This document shows, piece by piece, positions 1 through 12,900 of a DNA stretch of 64,000 nucleotides; the first letter of the stretch is position 1; every line of letters begins with the position of its first letter. The stretch spans positions 487,649,074 to 487,713,073 of the forward strand of contig VDFB02270651.1 in NCBI GenBank assembly GCA_007258455.2, written 5' to 3'. The notes under the pieces are model-generated. The model was not told the origin of the DNA, searched no databases, and worked only from the letters and a program-made list of their open reading frames with translations. The DNA is from Sequoia sempervirens. Its lineage: Eukaryota > Streptophyta > Pinopsida > Cupressales > Cupressaceae. A program made the position numbers and the translations under genes.

Positions 1-830
1 TGATACAACTGATTACAAATTTTATTAGCCTATTATGAAGGCACTTTAATGTCAAACTATTCGGGAGTTCTTCAATGGAAAAGCATGATTAATAACTTTC
101 AATACACAAAATATTCATCTATAGATTTGACTGAAAAATGATGAGTAGGACTGCACACAGTAATTGGTAAGTCCAAGAAATGAACCTGGAGTTAGTGACC
201 TGAATAACACTCTGAAATCTCAGTTGCAATATGCTAGCATCACAAAATGACTGGGAAGTGTAGTTATCTGCAGCCTGAAATTGAAGAGGACGCCCAGCAA
301 CGCAAGAGCCAATACTCAGAGCCTTCTTTAACACTCGAATCTCCTATAAAATGAGGCGTTTAGTTAGCAGCAACACAAAAATGCCACTCTCCAGCTCTCG
401 TAAGCCACCACAACCCAATGGAATGTTGTTTCAGAGGTCGTTCTCTTTCAGAAATAACGCATCCCACTGTTCTTAACCCGTTTTTCCTCAAAAACAAATC
501 AAATCTGAGACTTCATGGCAACTGCTTGTTCGCTGCACAAAAACAGTAAAGGTCGAAGCCATCTTAAAGTAGGCTGCATTTATTATCTCACAAATATTTG
601 GTGACTTTGTAAATGCCAGGCAACACACGCAGACCAGGGGAGTGGTGTAGAACGGCGCAAATGGCTCCCACCCATACCTGGTGATGCCAAAAAATGAGGA
701 ATGGCCATGCCTCAGTGAAATACTGGAATTTGCTGATGGCGAGCACAGTGAAGAAGCGATATTCGCATATCTCAAACAAGAAATATTTAATGAGCTTCTC
801 AGGGAAAAAAATGTCGATGGCCTGTCTCAA
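1..830. other. Unresolved stretch downstream of the ankyrin gene
   Basis: This segment is less AT-rich than the DNA to the right of 1560. On the minus strand it has open stretches at 588-842, 488-775 and 119-334 in different frames. None shows ankyrin repeats, the PGG membrane domain expected at the C-terminus of ACD6-like ankyrin proteins, or any other domain I recognise. It lies 3' of the ankyrin exon, so it may be 3' untranslated sequence or a decayed continuation of that gene. I assign no function. Confidence 0.3.
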
Positions 831-897
831 GTGAGAATCCAACCGGAATAGTCTCAGCCGGCATCAGACAGTGAGACTTTTCCGGTTGAATTCTCAC
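831..897. repeat. Near-perfect inverted repeat (foldback hairpin)
   Basis: The arms 831-856 and 872-897 are 26 nt each. They are reverse complements except at two positions, and enclose a 15-nt loop. The outer arm begins GTGAGAATCC and the matching end reads GAATTCTCAC. The last arm base (897) touches the in-frame TAG stop (898-900) of the spliced ankyrin model on the minus strand, so the hairpin would be the first thing in its 3' UTR. It could be a small foldback element, a small-RNA-type hairpin, or a structured UTR. No flanking TSD was recognised. Confidence 0.8.
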
Positions 898-1539
898 CTA
901 TAATAGCCTATCGGCTAAATATCTGCAAATAAACGCAGAAGACACTATTTTCATTCCATTATGCTTTAATACAAACAACGATAGATGCTCTGCCATTCTT
1001 AGAAAAGAAAAACTACTATCACAGTTTTTGTAAATTGTTCTTTTAAAAAAGAGAACGATATGAAACGGTGCAGATTTACCGATTGTGGTCCTTCACATGA
1101 AATTTATAGAGCATATCTTTGAAGTTTATCGGTGCCATTTCTACAACTACTGCTGCCTGGCCTTCCTTGTTAGCGTGGTTGATTAAAAACGAAGGGTCCA
1201 TCGACTTGAACAGAAGAGTTCTCGCCGCTGAAATACGGCCATATTCCAAAGCAAAATGCAGGGCATTGTTGTTATCCTTCCCAAGCACTTCAATACAATT
1301 GGGTACATTACGGATTAAGCAACTGATCACTATCTTTGCATAACCCATGCGCGCTGCGATGTGAATTGCAGCCATCTCATCTTGGTTCTTTTGCAGAGCC
1401 ATATCTGGACTTATTCTCAAAAACTCCTCTACGAGCTTTAGATTACCTGTGATTGAAGCTAAATGCAATGGAACATTGTTTGTAGCGTCAGCCTTTCGTG
1501 CGAGAGCCGATCTCTTTCGTAGCAAGTACAACACAATAT
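898..1539 (-). CDS. Ankyrin-repeat protein, partial (3' exons)
   Basis: The main exon spans about 1539 to 1080. It encodes roughly three ankyrin repeats with clear motifs: NNVPLHLASITGNLKLVEEF, MAAIHIAARMGYAKIVIS and NNALHFALEYGRISAARTLL. An upstream in-frame stop next to a possible acceptor (CTTAAG, about 1545-1540) suggests earlier exons lie to the right, but I could not find them. A donor (TCG then GTAAAT) follows 1080. A good acceptor (TTTGCAG) at 923-929 would add about 25 nt and an in-frame TAG at 898-900, giving a tail YLADRLL. The family is the plant ACD6/ITN1-like ankyrin proteins, usually with a C-terminal four-helix PGG membrane domain. That domain is absent here, so this is a truncated or decaying copy, or its end lies elsewhere. 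The ankyrin assignment is strong; the splice model is inference. Confidence 0.75.
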
Positions 1540-4500
1540 CTTAAGCATAGAAGTGCCAATATAACCACAAACTAAAATTTATGGGAGATATTTTTTCTCA
1601 TTATCTATATATATATATATACACTATAACATAGAGGGAAGTTTAAAACAATTTTTGAGTAAACTGTTTTAATTTGAAAAAAAATATATATTATTTTAAA
1701 TATTGTGTTTAAACAAGTGTTTCAAATTATTGTCTTAAAAAATTGTCTCTTTAGAAATAATATAAAACATAAGTATTTTTGTCTCTTTAGAGACAATAGT
1801 TGAAATTAAAATAATAGTCTTTCTAAAGACAATAGTTGGAATTAAAGATAATATGAAAAAAGTGTATTAAAAAAAAAAACAATTTATTTTAAATATTTTT
1901 TGTGTTTTTCAACATTCAATATTTCTAGATTCTCGTCGTCCATAGAAAAGAAAATTTAACATTAATGTTAACACTTTAGTACACACCTTTGCTAAGTTGC
2001 ATGATACATACATTTCTGCCTAAAAGTACTAGAAATGAGACAATGCATGTGAAATTTTAGCATAAAACATAGAAAAACATATCAATTATCCATTTGAACA
2101 TAATGAAACAATTTCTGAGAAGGAAAAAATACTAATTTTTGTTGAGAAAAAGTGTTTTTACGATAGATTCAAATATGAAATTAACTGATTTGCCTTAAAA
2201 TCTAAAAAATACATCTATTTCTTCAGTCTCAAAGACTAGTTTTTGAGTTACAGTACAATGTTTTGTTGAGAACTTAAAAAGGTTACAACATACAATGACA
2301 AAAGTAAGAACTAACTAACAAAGTGAGCCTAGCTTCCATTTTGGCTATCCTATGTTGGAGGGAATGTAGGAAAAAATCTAATGACCATTAAATGACTCTT
2401 TTAAAACTATTGTTGGTGGTTTCCTTTCAATTGGGTGCTTGAAACTATCTTCATCATGCTTTTGAAAACTAAAAACTCCTTAATGGTGTTAGAGAGGGGA
2501 AATGTTGACCTTTTCAACCTTCATTAGCAGCTTAAAAGACTTCAAATGTTTCCTTCCATGCCTAAATATCTACAACTGTTGTCTCTCATTTGCTATATAG
2601 GTGGGTAGTTGGTCAAAATGCCTTTTAGATATTTGAAACCGCTTTCACAAGATGCTTGAAAAGTTTCATTAACTGCCCCAAAAGTAGCCCTTAATTGTTC
2701 AATAGCTTATTTACATAAGGAATGAAGTCTCTCCAAATGATTTCTAAAGCAGTAGTTCTAGGTTTCCCAACTATAATATTATACATGTCTTGCACCAATA
2801 AAATTTCACTACCCAACTCTTCAATGCATAAGGGTTTGACAATTCTACATATCACTTGCAATCTAAGGCACATTAATTCAATATCTGTAATGTAAATAAA
2901 CAAGTAACTGGTGGTAACCCAACCATCTATTGATAATTTACCAGTTGAACTAACAATCTTTCTGCCACTGAACTACTAATTTTTTGTGGTATCAAAAAGT
3001 AACCAATTGACATAACCAACATTTTGCCACTTTTTAAATTATCAAATTTACAAACTTGTTATATCATTTGTATCCATCTCCACCTAATAGTATTAGAGAT
3101 ATTAGCAATCCACACATAAAGCAAATATGATGCAACATACCATAGCGTAAGATTTGAATGCCAAAAATTCTAAAGAAACAACCTTATCATAAAAAATATA
3201 GCTAGTTAAATTCATGATTTCATTTTTTGACTTCTCCTCGAAGCAAAGATGTATGCATATCAAGACTTAAATTTAAATTCAAGGAAAAGTACAAAAAAAC
3301 CAATATTACCTCAAGCAATGTAGACAATGAATGTACCACACTTATGATGCTTGAATGGTTATCCGATTTAGATATGCCTATTGGTAAAAGACATGGTGGA
3401 GCCATATGTAATAGTGACTTCACAATTCAAATAAATTGCATAGTTTCCAGATTGTGTTTCCTTGGAACCAAGCATCGTACGAACTAGGCTTGAAGAACAT
3501 TACTCATAGAAATAACACATTAAAAATGAAAATTGAGAAAAATAGATTGAGAATTTGTTAAATTTTCATAACAAATAATAAAATAAACTTGAAAAATCTT
3601 GTGAATTGTAGCTAAAATAAACTTTTGAGAAGCATAGTTCCATAAAATATTCTAGTAGTGATCAAATACAAATGAAGATTCATTCTTTTAATCACAATGT
3701 ACTAGGAATTTGAAAATTGAATAAAAATTTCATAAATTTAAAAAATTAAAGTCTATACATTTCGAAGGAAATACATTGAAAATTGAAATACATGTTGGTA
3801 AGGTAAGCTCTTACATGGGCAACTAACCCTACAAATTTATAGGAAGTATGTATATATAAGAGGTTCTTCCAACCTATCATAATGATCATACCATGTTCTA
3901 AATTTTCTTCTTTTATTAATTATATTGTGTCCTACAATTCCTTAATATAATCCACCTTAATACATGTGTTTGTGCATGAAATCTTGATTTTCTGGGGATA
4001 TTTATTTTTAGTCATTCAAGGAATGACAATTAACTCTCACAAACAGTTTTGACAAGAGTTATACTCAAATTGGCCAAAGGATTGAAGGATTTAAAGATTG
4101 AAAGTGATCTTTAGGTTAACAACAATTAAACTAGATTATTCAAAACATCATGAGGCCCTGTAGGAGTACATACTATTTATTATATCTTCTTTATCTAATG
4201 GGAAACTTTGCAAATCAAGGGGACGACTTTGCAAACTTTTAATCCATTTCTCAAGAGCCTTTTTAATTTGGATTTGGATAATCATGAAAACACTTAGATA
4301 TAGTATCTTATTGTAACTTGTAATTTAATCATGGTTAAAGTGTGAGAAATTTGACAAGATAATATGGGTACATTCATTAAGATGTACACATGTGACTTGA
4401 GGGTATTCCTAAACATTTAATTCTTTAGTTGCAAATCATTCTTCCTTTAGAATGTTTTGTATCCTGAGCTATATAAATTGAGATGATTAAGTTTAGGTTT

Positions 4501-7500
4501 TAGTAGGATGAGGTGATAGATATCATAACTTAGCTCCTACATGTGGTTTCTCCTTCAATGGTTAGTATTCCTATCATTAGGCCCTTTAGGGCACCGACAA
4601 TGATTACCATCATTGCTACCAAACTTATGGCTTGAATAATTAACCCTAGAAAATATCGTTTTGACTCAGTTGAAGAGCTCCTATAAAAGTAGGTTGTATA
4701 GTAACCATATATCTAATAGCTTGACCTTTATATCAATGCCCATAATACAAAAAGAGATTGAATGTTTATCCATGGACAATCACAATTATTCCATGTTACT
4801 AATGTTGAAGACAAGCATAATAACAAACAAGAAAGTGGTTTTAGAATATGAGCCTTTGAAACCTATCAGTGGAAGATAATCATATTAACTAGCTACATGG
4901 AAAAAAAAACTTAAATTTTTCATCATAATTGAATGTTGAAACAATGAAAATCATGAATATAAATGAAACTATTTAGACAAAAAGCTGGCAAAAAAAACAA
5001 TATCAGAGAACAAATAGAATATAGAAGATGGGATAAGCTAAAGATTGGTATAGAACAGAAATAAGGCACTCCATGACATGACATCTCTTTGAGGCATTCT
5101 ATCAAATAGTTCACATGCATTATCCATGTTTCTTTATTTTGGATGAGGTAAATCCAAAATCTCATTATATTTGATTTTTGCTTATTTCATTTAATTGCCA
5201 AATTGTTAGTGATTCACAAGTTTCAGATTTAGTTTAAGATAGATAGGCAGCAAGGTAGTCCAATTCTATGATGATGGTCTCCCTATAATCATCAAGTTAC
5301 ATTTTTCACATTCAAATCATTGTTTTGAATTCCATATGCCCTATGCCACAGTTGCAAAGAGAAACCTCTAGTTGCTCTCTAAAATGGACAGTGAAATTTG
5401 CAATTTCTTCAAATATTATCTTTATTTTTATCTTTATGCACTATATTTGAAATGAAATAACAAAATCGTTCCACTATTTTTATTCATATTATATTTTTTT
5501 AACCTTTGCAAGGTTTTGTCTATTTTTTATGTCTTCAACCAAAGTAATTGAATTCCATTTCTACTTTTGCTATCATATTTTTCTTTTCAAAATAATTGCA
5601 TGTTTGTGAGTATACAAAAGTAATCTTTAAAGTTAGACGTATTTTAGTTTCTAGTTTCCTCAACTAAGGAAATTAAAAGTTTAAGTTGTAGAACTATGAT
5701 ATATTAACTACCTGGTTAAATAAAGGGAAAATGTAATCTGCAAATTGAATTCCTACTATTGCCTAGTTTCCTTGTATAAAATTTTATAAATACAGCCATA
5801 TCAAGTAAGAATGCTAGTTGATTACAAATAATATCTATACAACTCTACACATTTAAAAATTAAAAGTATACTAGGATTTTTCTTTTTTCCTAGAAACAGA
5901 CCTATATTGATTTAAAATTCATGATTTCAAAAGAAAGAATGCATGTGGTAAATCTAAATTGAAAAAAATTAATGCCTACTTATAATTATTGGAAAGATAT
6001 AATAAAAAAGGGTGCAGTACTTGCCATTGCACCAAGTCCAATTCCCTAAATGCCAAATTATTTTGTAAGATTCTTGATTGATATAAATTTCTAGAAAGCA
6101 TTTTTTTACACCATGCTATGAAAATATATGACTTTTTCCTAAGCTAAAGTGCTTCAGAAATAAGGAGGATTTTGTCTTGATTGTAAAATATGCCAAAGAC
6201 AAATATTAGAAAAAATATATCTCCACGATAGTCATTGATTTCGCTGCACAAAAAAAGTGTTATTTGCAGCAACTAGAATAGCTTTCCTAGACTACAGGTT
6301 TTGAAAATAGATATGCAGCAACAAGAATTTACTGGTTATAACTTATGATGTTTGTATTGTTATTGCTAAATTTAGTATATTTTTAGGCTTAGGTTGCTTG
6401 AATGTGCCTTCAATAATAAATTGGTAGAATCATTCAATTTATGTGAAGGCTTGATTGAATTTGAGATAATATCTGAATAATAGAGTGAGGTGAGTAATAG
6501 CAAGCCTTCATACCAGTTACACCAATGGTTGATTGAGACGATATTTTAATGATAGAGTGAGGTTGAGCAATGGAAATCCTTCTTCTCACTGAAGTTCATT
6601 TTAGGCTCTTTAGATTCGATTGATATAGTGAAAGTTGAGGGTTTATTCCTAATCCTAAAATAATTTTTCCTTGACTAATTGAAAAAATATTTTTCTATTG
6701 GTTTGTTGATTTAATACCAAGAAATATTTTTGCTACAATGGTTCATGTTACTGAGATAACTGTTAGTTATAGTAGAACAAATGTGCAACATGTGTTGGTC
6801 GGTTGGATTAAATTCATTTTCAAAGAAAATTCTATACAAGAATCATTTTGTTGTCCAATTAGCAGATATAAAGAAACAAAAGATTGTCACACAAGCATAC
6901 ATCCGAGTAACCTTTTCGGAAACACCTTGATGATATAGAACATACATGTATAATTCAATATTTTAGTATTTACCATATTCATTGATAGGAGCATCATAAT
7001 CATAACTTGTAGAAATGAAGGGACCTCCAATTGTGTGACCAAAGTTTGTTCCACAATGATACTGCGAACACAAAAACATGGTGTGTATGTTATCTTTGTC
7101 CTATGGTACCTTCCATGTCTGGAATATATTATTTTAAATAGAATATATCTAGATTTTAATAGAAGTAAGAATTAAAGTTGTAGTGTTAAAGCATATAAAT
7201 TCACTATATGAAACAAGCATACCATATAATAATTTTGAAATGTGCCCCCCCTTTGGAAGAATCGTGCAATAGAAAAAGCAAGGTCCTCTGTATGACTATA
7301 AGGAACATGACTCCAAAAATGAAAGAAAACTACCAATAAATTGAAAAATAAATATGTATACAATATATTTTAGGATTTTTCATTGAATATATATATATCA
7401 AGTACAAATGTGTGCACATAAGGCATGTAAAAATAGCTTTCCTACAAGAACTTGAAATACTCTACACTTTCTTGATTCTTTTCCCTTAAAAATACAGGTT

Positions 7501-9866
7501 CTAACCAGATGAGGATTCTACTAGCCACTCAAACTTTTTGTCCACATTTTGGGCTTGCTTGGAGAATTTGGAGTAAACACATGAAAGTAGAACCCATTAC
7601 AAGTGTTAATCTACAAATGAAAAATCTCAAGGGAAAAAATAATATTTAGTTTCTAATGCAATGCTCACAAAAAACTCTATGGTAGAACATTTTTGTAAAG
7701 TTCTTTTTTTTTTTTACTATGGTCTTGCCCTATGTGTTTTACCAAATTCAAGACATGAGTATAAAAAGTATATATCTTAAGTTTTTCTAGAATAAAATAG
7801 TCCTTAGTAGGATGTTTTCGGGGGTGGAAAGATTACTATAGGTTTGGTTTTAGTGCCTACAAATAACTGTCTTTATTTTTTGTGCATCTACAAAGTCATA
7901 CCTTCCATTGTTTAACTGACAAGGGAGCAAACCCGAGACACAAAAAATGATGCGAACAACCAAAAAACTCTTATTATTATTTATAATGGAACTTATTACA
8001 TGAAAAGGATCTCAAATCCTCGAGCTCGACAATACATGCAATTACAGAAAACTATAGAAACTACATAAATTCCCCTTTCACAGCATGCGAACTCTTTTCC
8101 CCAAAAAGCTACCCAAAAATTAAAAAATAGACCATAAATAGCCCCTTTTCCATTTGGAGCCAAAAAAACATTTGAGTTATGATTTTTAGTAGTTTTGTGC
8201 CAAAAATTACAATTTGAAATTCAAAAATTGAGTCCTAATTTGAAAATTGGCAATTTTCCAAAAATTGGCCAACTTCCGGAAGCCATAACTTTTGATCTGA
8301 GAATTTGTTTTTCAAACCATTTGAACTGTTGGAAAGGTATCAGAGTGAAGAATGTGCTAAGAACCTACTCCATTGGTTCTGATGATTTATGGGCCCATAT
8401 GAGACCGTTTAGTGCCTCAAATTGGACTTAGAAGGTTTTTTAGGGCAAAAAAACATAAACTAAAACTTGAATAACTTTCAAACCATGAATGATATTGACC
8501 TAATTCTTTCACAAAAGTGCTTATTTTTCCATCCTGAACCTTGCCATAAATTTTTTTCTTCCCATGCCTTCAAATTCACACCTACTAAAAATAGCAATTG
8601 AGTAGAAAAAGCAAAAAAATAGTTTTGAAAGTTGCAAACTTGTATTTGACTAATTTAAGGGTATCCAAAAATGAAAAAAACATCTACAAAAAGATAACAA
8701 AAGGAACATAAATGAAAATCATATTTTTGGGTGATGCAAGATTTCCCTCACAACACAGGATGCTCCTGCATCATTAACTCTTGCTTTCCCTGACTAGATT
8801 CTAAAATCTCTCTAATAAAAGCAAGAAACAATCAAATCAGTGGTTAGTAAATTGACCTTTCAACTTGCAACATATATATGTTGTAGGAATTAGAACCAAT
8901 GACTTGCCATTATTATTTTAAAATTTCCTTACAAGCTCAAAAAAATCAAGGACCAACACTTACCTAACTTCATTAACCATCATATCACGAGTTACAACTT
9001 CTAGCATATCTTGAAGTAATAATACTACATTGTTGTGCATAGGTGCTTCACCCTTTTTCTACAATGAAAAGTCAATTTTTGATATGCTTATATAGAAAAT
9101 GATATAAGATATATAATTATAAAAAGACAAAAGTTGATGTGTTTTCAAACAAGACTTACCAATATCTCTATAAGCTCCATAAATTTTCTGTGAATGGTAG
9201 GTAAAGCACTCATTCTGAAGTTGGCTAGAAGTGTTTTTTTTTTTATATATTTGCTTCAACCTTGTTTAATATTATTTCTATTATCCTATTGTTGAAATAG
9301 AAAAATTAAAACTAGATCAGTGACATTGGAAGTAAAATAAATGTCTAAACAAAGCTATTTATTATTTAATATTCAAGTTTAGAGGAATATGTATTCAAGT
9401 AATATAAATGATAATATATATTTTAGTACACTATATATAATCTTATGTTATGAGTAGAGGAGCATTCGTATTCATAATGGAAAAATTGAGGACTACAAGA
9501 ATTTTTTTTTGAATGTTTCTTTTCTATTGAAAATGGTCAATATTCACCAGATAAAATCACGTTTACAAAGAATAGTTACTACGAGAAAATTCCATGCATT
9601 TATACTTTGAATATCATGGAATTTATCATTCAATGCTCTTTATTTGGCATTATAACTTGGTTCCTTGTATTTCTTTTCAAATGAATTTGAACTAGCTATA
9701 GGCATTATTGATCACCTAGTTTTTACTTGGCATTGAGTTATTTAAAAAAAATGTAGGCTATACCAAGATGAACATTTAAATTTGTATAAGAATCATCAAG
9801 GAGGAATGAATTCAACAAATTCCTACTTATGCATAGAGTGGAGATAATTGTTCTTTTGTGGGAATT
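1540..9866. other. AT-rich non-coding stretch, no gene recognised
   Basis: Only short chance open frames occur here, and none has a recognisable motif. Small items seen: a (TA)n run near 1605-1622; a cluster of GTCT/AGAC palindromes at about 1695-1860; and a more GC-balanced patch at about 7915-8760 that could be an old repeat fragment but has no boundaries I can define. Part of it may be intron of the ankyrin gene, whose upstream exons must lie in this direction. Confidence 0.5.
1695..1860. repeat. Cluster of short GTCT/AGAC palindromes
   Basis: The segment repeats GTCTCTTTAGA- and GTCTTTCTAAAGAC-like words. At 1779-1796 there are 8-nt arms (TTGTCTCT / AGAGACAA) around a TT centre, and a related word follows at about 1822-1836. 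It lies just upstream of the ankyrin exon. A similar palindrome occurs at 25663-25683 beside the ankyrin pseudogene. Function unknown; it may simply be decayed foldback DNA. Confidence 0.5.
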
Positions 9867-9984
9867 ATTTTTTTGAAAACAAAGGGGTAAAAACTTTATT
9901 AGAAATTAGAAAAGAGCATTACAATAATAACCAAGGGACCCAGCCCTAGAAAACAAGGTGAAAACCCCGCAACATAAAACAACA

Positions 9985-12900
9985 TCAACTATCCCCATCT
10001 ATCCTCCTATCCTCCTCCAAGAACCGGTCCAAATCCAGATGTAGCTCAGGGTTAACCTGATCCCAATCCTCAACCTTCCAACCACTATCATGCTGAGAGG
10101 CCCATTTGGCCAAGTAGTCAGCAGCACAATTCCACTCTCTCAGGATGTGAACAAAGGATGCCTCCTCCATCCGAGAACTAACCTGAAGAATCCACTGAAC
10201 CATCGAAGCCAACTACCAATTTATATCAGATATCTTTCACTCATTCAAGAGATTAATCAAAATCTGTGTATCAGCTTCACATATAACCTTTCTCCATCCC
10301 AAAGCAAGGGCCCTCTCAATAGCATGAAGAATCGCCAGACCCTCCATTAAGTTAATAGTCTTCACCCCCTCAAGTATAGAGAACAGAAAAATCATGGACC
10401 TAGCTGAGTCCCTACCAACCCCACCAATTCCAGCAGGCCCAGGATTTCTCCTAGAAGAACCATCAGTATTGATCTTTAAAAATCCATTTGGAGGAGGTAA
10501 CCACCTTCCAACCCATTGAACCCTCCTTTTCCCATGCCTATAGTTCCTGGAATTGACAAAAGATGAATGAATTTCTTGAAAACCCAGTCTGGCCACCAAC
10601 TCAGCATCACCTCTCTCCAACGGGAAAACCACATCACATTTAGCTAAAATTGACTCCTGCACCATTCCAAGCATGTGCATCCACACTTGCCAACCTACCA
10701 ACTTCTGATCACGAAAAATTCAGTGGTTCCGCTCTAGCCAAATCTACCAAAGTAGAAAGGTAGGGCCCACGAATCAAACTTCCTGCAAAAAGGAAGCCAT
10801 AGAAGGAGGCCTTCCCATACTATCCCAGAATTCAACCAAAGAGCACGCATGAATACAAGGAAGCTTCAACACCTCCCACCACCAATTCCAAAGCTTCACA
10901 ACAAAGGGGAGCCGAAAGAAAAAATGTGAAGAATCCTCTTCTGCTCCCCCACACAAAACACAAATTGAAGGTCCTTGAAATCCTCGTTTATGAATGTTAT
11001 CCCAGGTCAAGCACCTATTCCAAGCCAAAGTCCAAACAAAGAAGTTGCATTTAGGCCACGAGATTTTATTCCACACCCTTTTCAACCAATGAACCTCTGC
11101 CCCAATTAGCTTTTGAGCTAATAACACCTGATAACCAGAAGCAACAGAGTAAACCCCCTTAGGATTATGGGTCCAAGAAAGAATATCCTCTTCCAGAATA
11201 GAACTACAACTCCTACTATGAAGAATCTTGTGAAGCTCAACACTTTCTTTCGCAAGTCCCAAATTTGGCCACTCAATGGGATCCTTCCAGTGAGCTACCT
11301 CCAACTGACCAAAAAAAGCAACAGACTTGAAGTCACTCACCCTAGCCCAGCCAGCCTCAAAAAATCTTTGGCACAAAGGAAGTAGGTTGGGGAACTGAGA
11401 AGTAAGTGGAGGGAATCCATCCCAAGAATCCAACCAGAAGAGAGCTTCAGTGCCCCGTCTACAAATCCAAAATAAACCTTCCTTGATAAGCTTTGCACCC
11501 TTCTGAAGAGTATTCCAAATCACTGAACCTTTCCCCTCAGGAGGGTAACAAGGGAGATTCTGCCGTGGAATCCCTGGGAAATACTTATGAGATAATATCC
11601 TGGCCCACGGCTGATCCTATTCCACACACCATCTCCAAAATAGCTTAGCAGCCACAGCCACTCCGGATAATGTAGACTGTCAAAGACTAAGACCACCAAA
11701 TTTCCTTGTGTTGCACACAACATCCCACCTGACCAGGCTCCACTTGGGAGACGACAAGCTTCCCACCCATAAGAACTTCCTTTCAAGAGAATCCAACTCC
11801 CTCGGGAAACCCATCAGAGCCACTTGAAGCATACATCTATAGGTAGGGAGAGCCTGCACCACCGACTTGAGAAGCTGGACCCATGCCGCAAAAGACAACC
11901 ATCTGTGGGTCCAATGATTAACTTTTGCATGGAGCTTATCAATAATATTCTGCCAAGAACCCTTGGGAAGATGGCGAACATAAATTGGGAAACCTAGATA
12001 CATCAAAGGGAGAACCCCTATCTGAAACCTTAAGATATTAGCAATTCTTCTCAGTATGGGGGTCGGCGTATTAAAGAAGAATATGGAAGAATTTTCCTCA
12101 TTAATCAATTGCCCTAAAGCAACAAGATATATGTCCAACACCTACCTCAAGTTAGTAGCTTCCCTAATAGTAGCCATCCCCATTAGGGCAGTATCATCAA
12201 CAAACTACAAATGAGATTGTGGAGCCAAGTCTCCACCCCATTGCCAACCCTGAATGATGCCAAGCTCCACCCTTCTTTTCAACAAACGTCCAAGGCCTTC
12301 CAAAAGAAGCAGAAAAAGATACAGAGAAAGATGATCCCCTTGGCACAAACCCCTTGAGGCACCAAAAAGTTCATAATGATCTCCATTTATCAAAACTAAG
12401 AAGGAAATAGGTGTGACACAGCTCATGACCCATTGGATCCACTACTCACAAAAACCAAAAGAAATAAGGATCTTTTGCAAAAAGGACCATCTAACCCTGT
12501 CATAAGCCTTAGCCATATCCAGCTTAATGAACATAGCCTTCTCATGGGAGTTGTCCATGGAGTGGATGGTCTCCGTAGCAATGACAACCCTGTCAAGAAT
12601 TTGTCGACCCGCCACAAATCAACTATGTTCCTTCAAAATTAGCACTTTAAGCCACTTCTTCAATCACTCAGCCAATAACTTTAAAATGATTTTATAAGCC
12701 ACATTGCAAAGAGAGATAGGCCGAAACTGAGAAAACCTATCAGCGCCTTCACACTTGGGTATGAGAGCAAGGAAGGTGGAATTCAGAGCACGAAGCATCT
12801 GTTTATTCCTTTGGGACTCAAGGACAACCGCCAAAAGATCCAACTTTATGATATCTCATAATTCCTAAAAAAATTCAATCAGGAAACCATCGGGACCAGG

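Noticed and set aside
588..842. PGG membrane domain completing the ankyrin protein
   Set aside because: The minus frames lack the PGG motif and its four hydrophobic helices, and the best splice model stops at 898.
3227..3487. Overlapping open frames on both strands (86 and 67 codons)
   Set aside because: No domain, no coding-like composition and no neighbouring exon signals; chance frames in AT-rich DNA.
8736..8775. Short inverted words TGATGCA … TGCATCA as a transposon end
   Set aside because: Only 7-nt arms, no matching distant end and no TSD.
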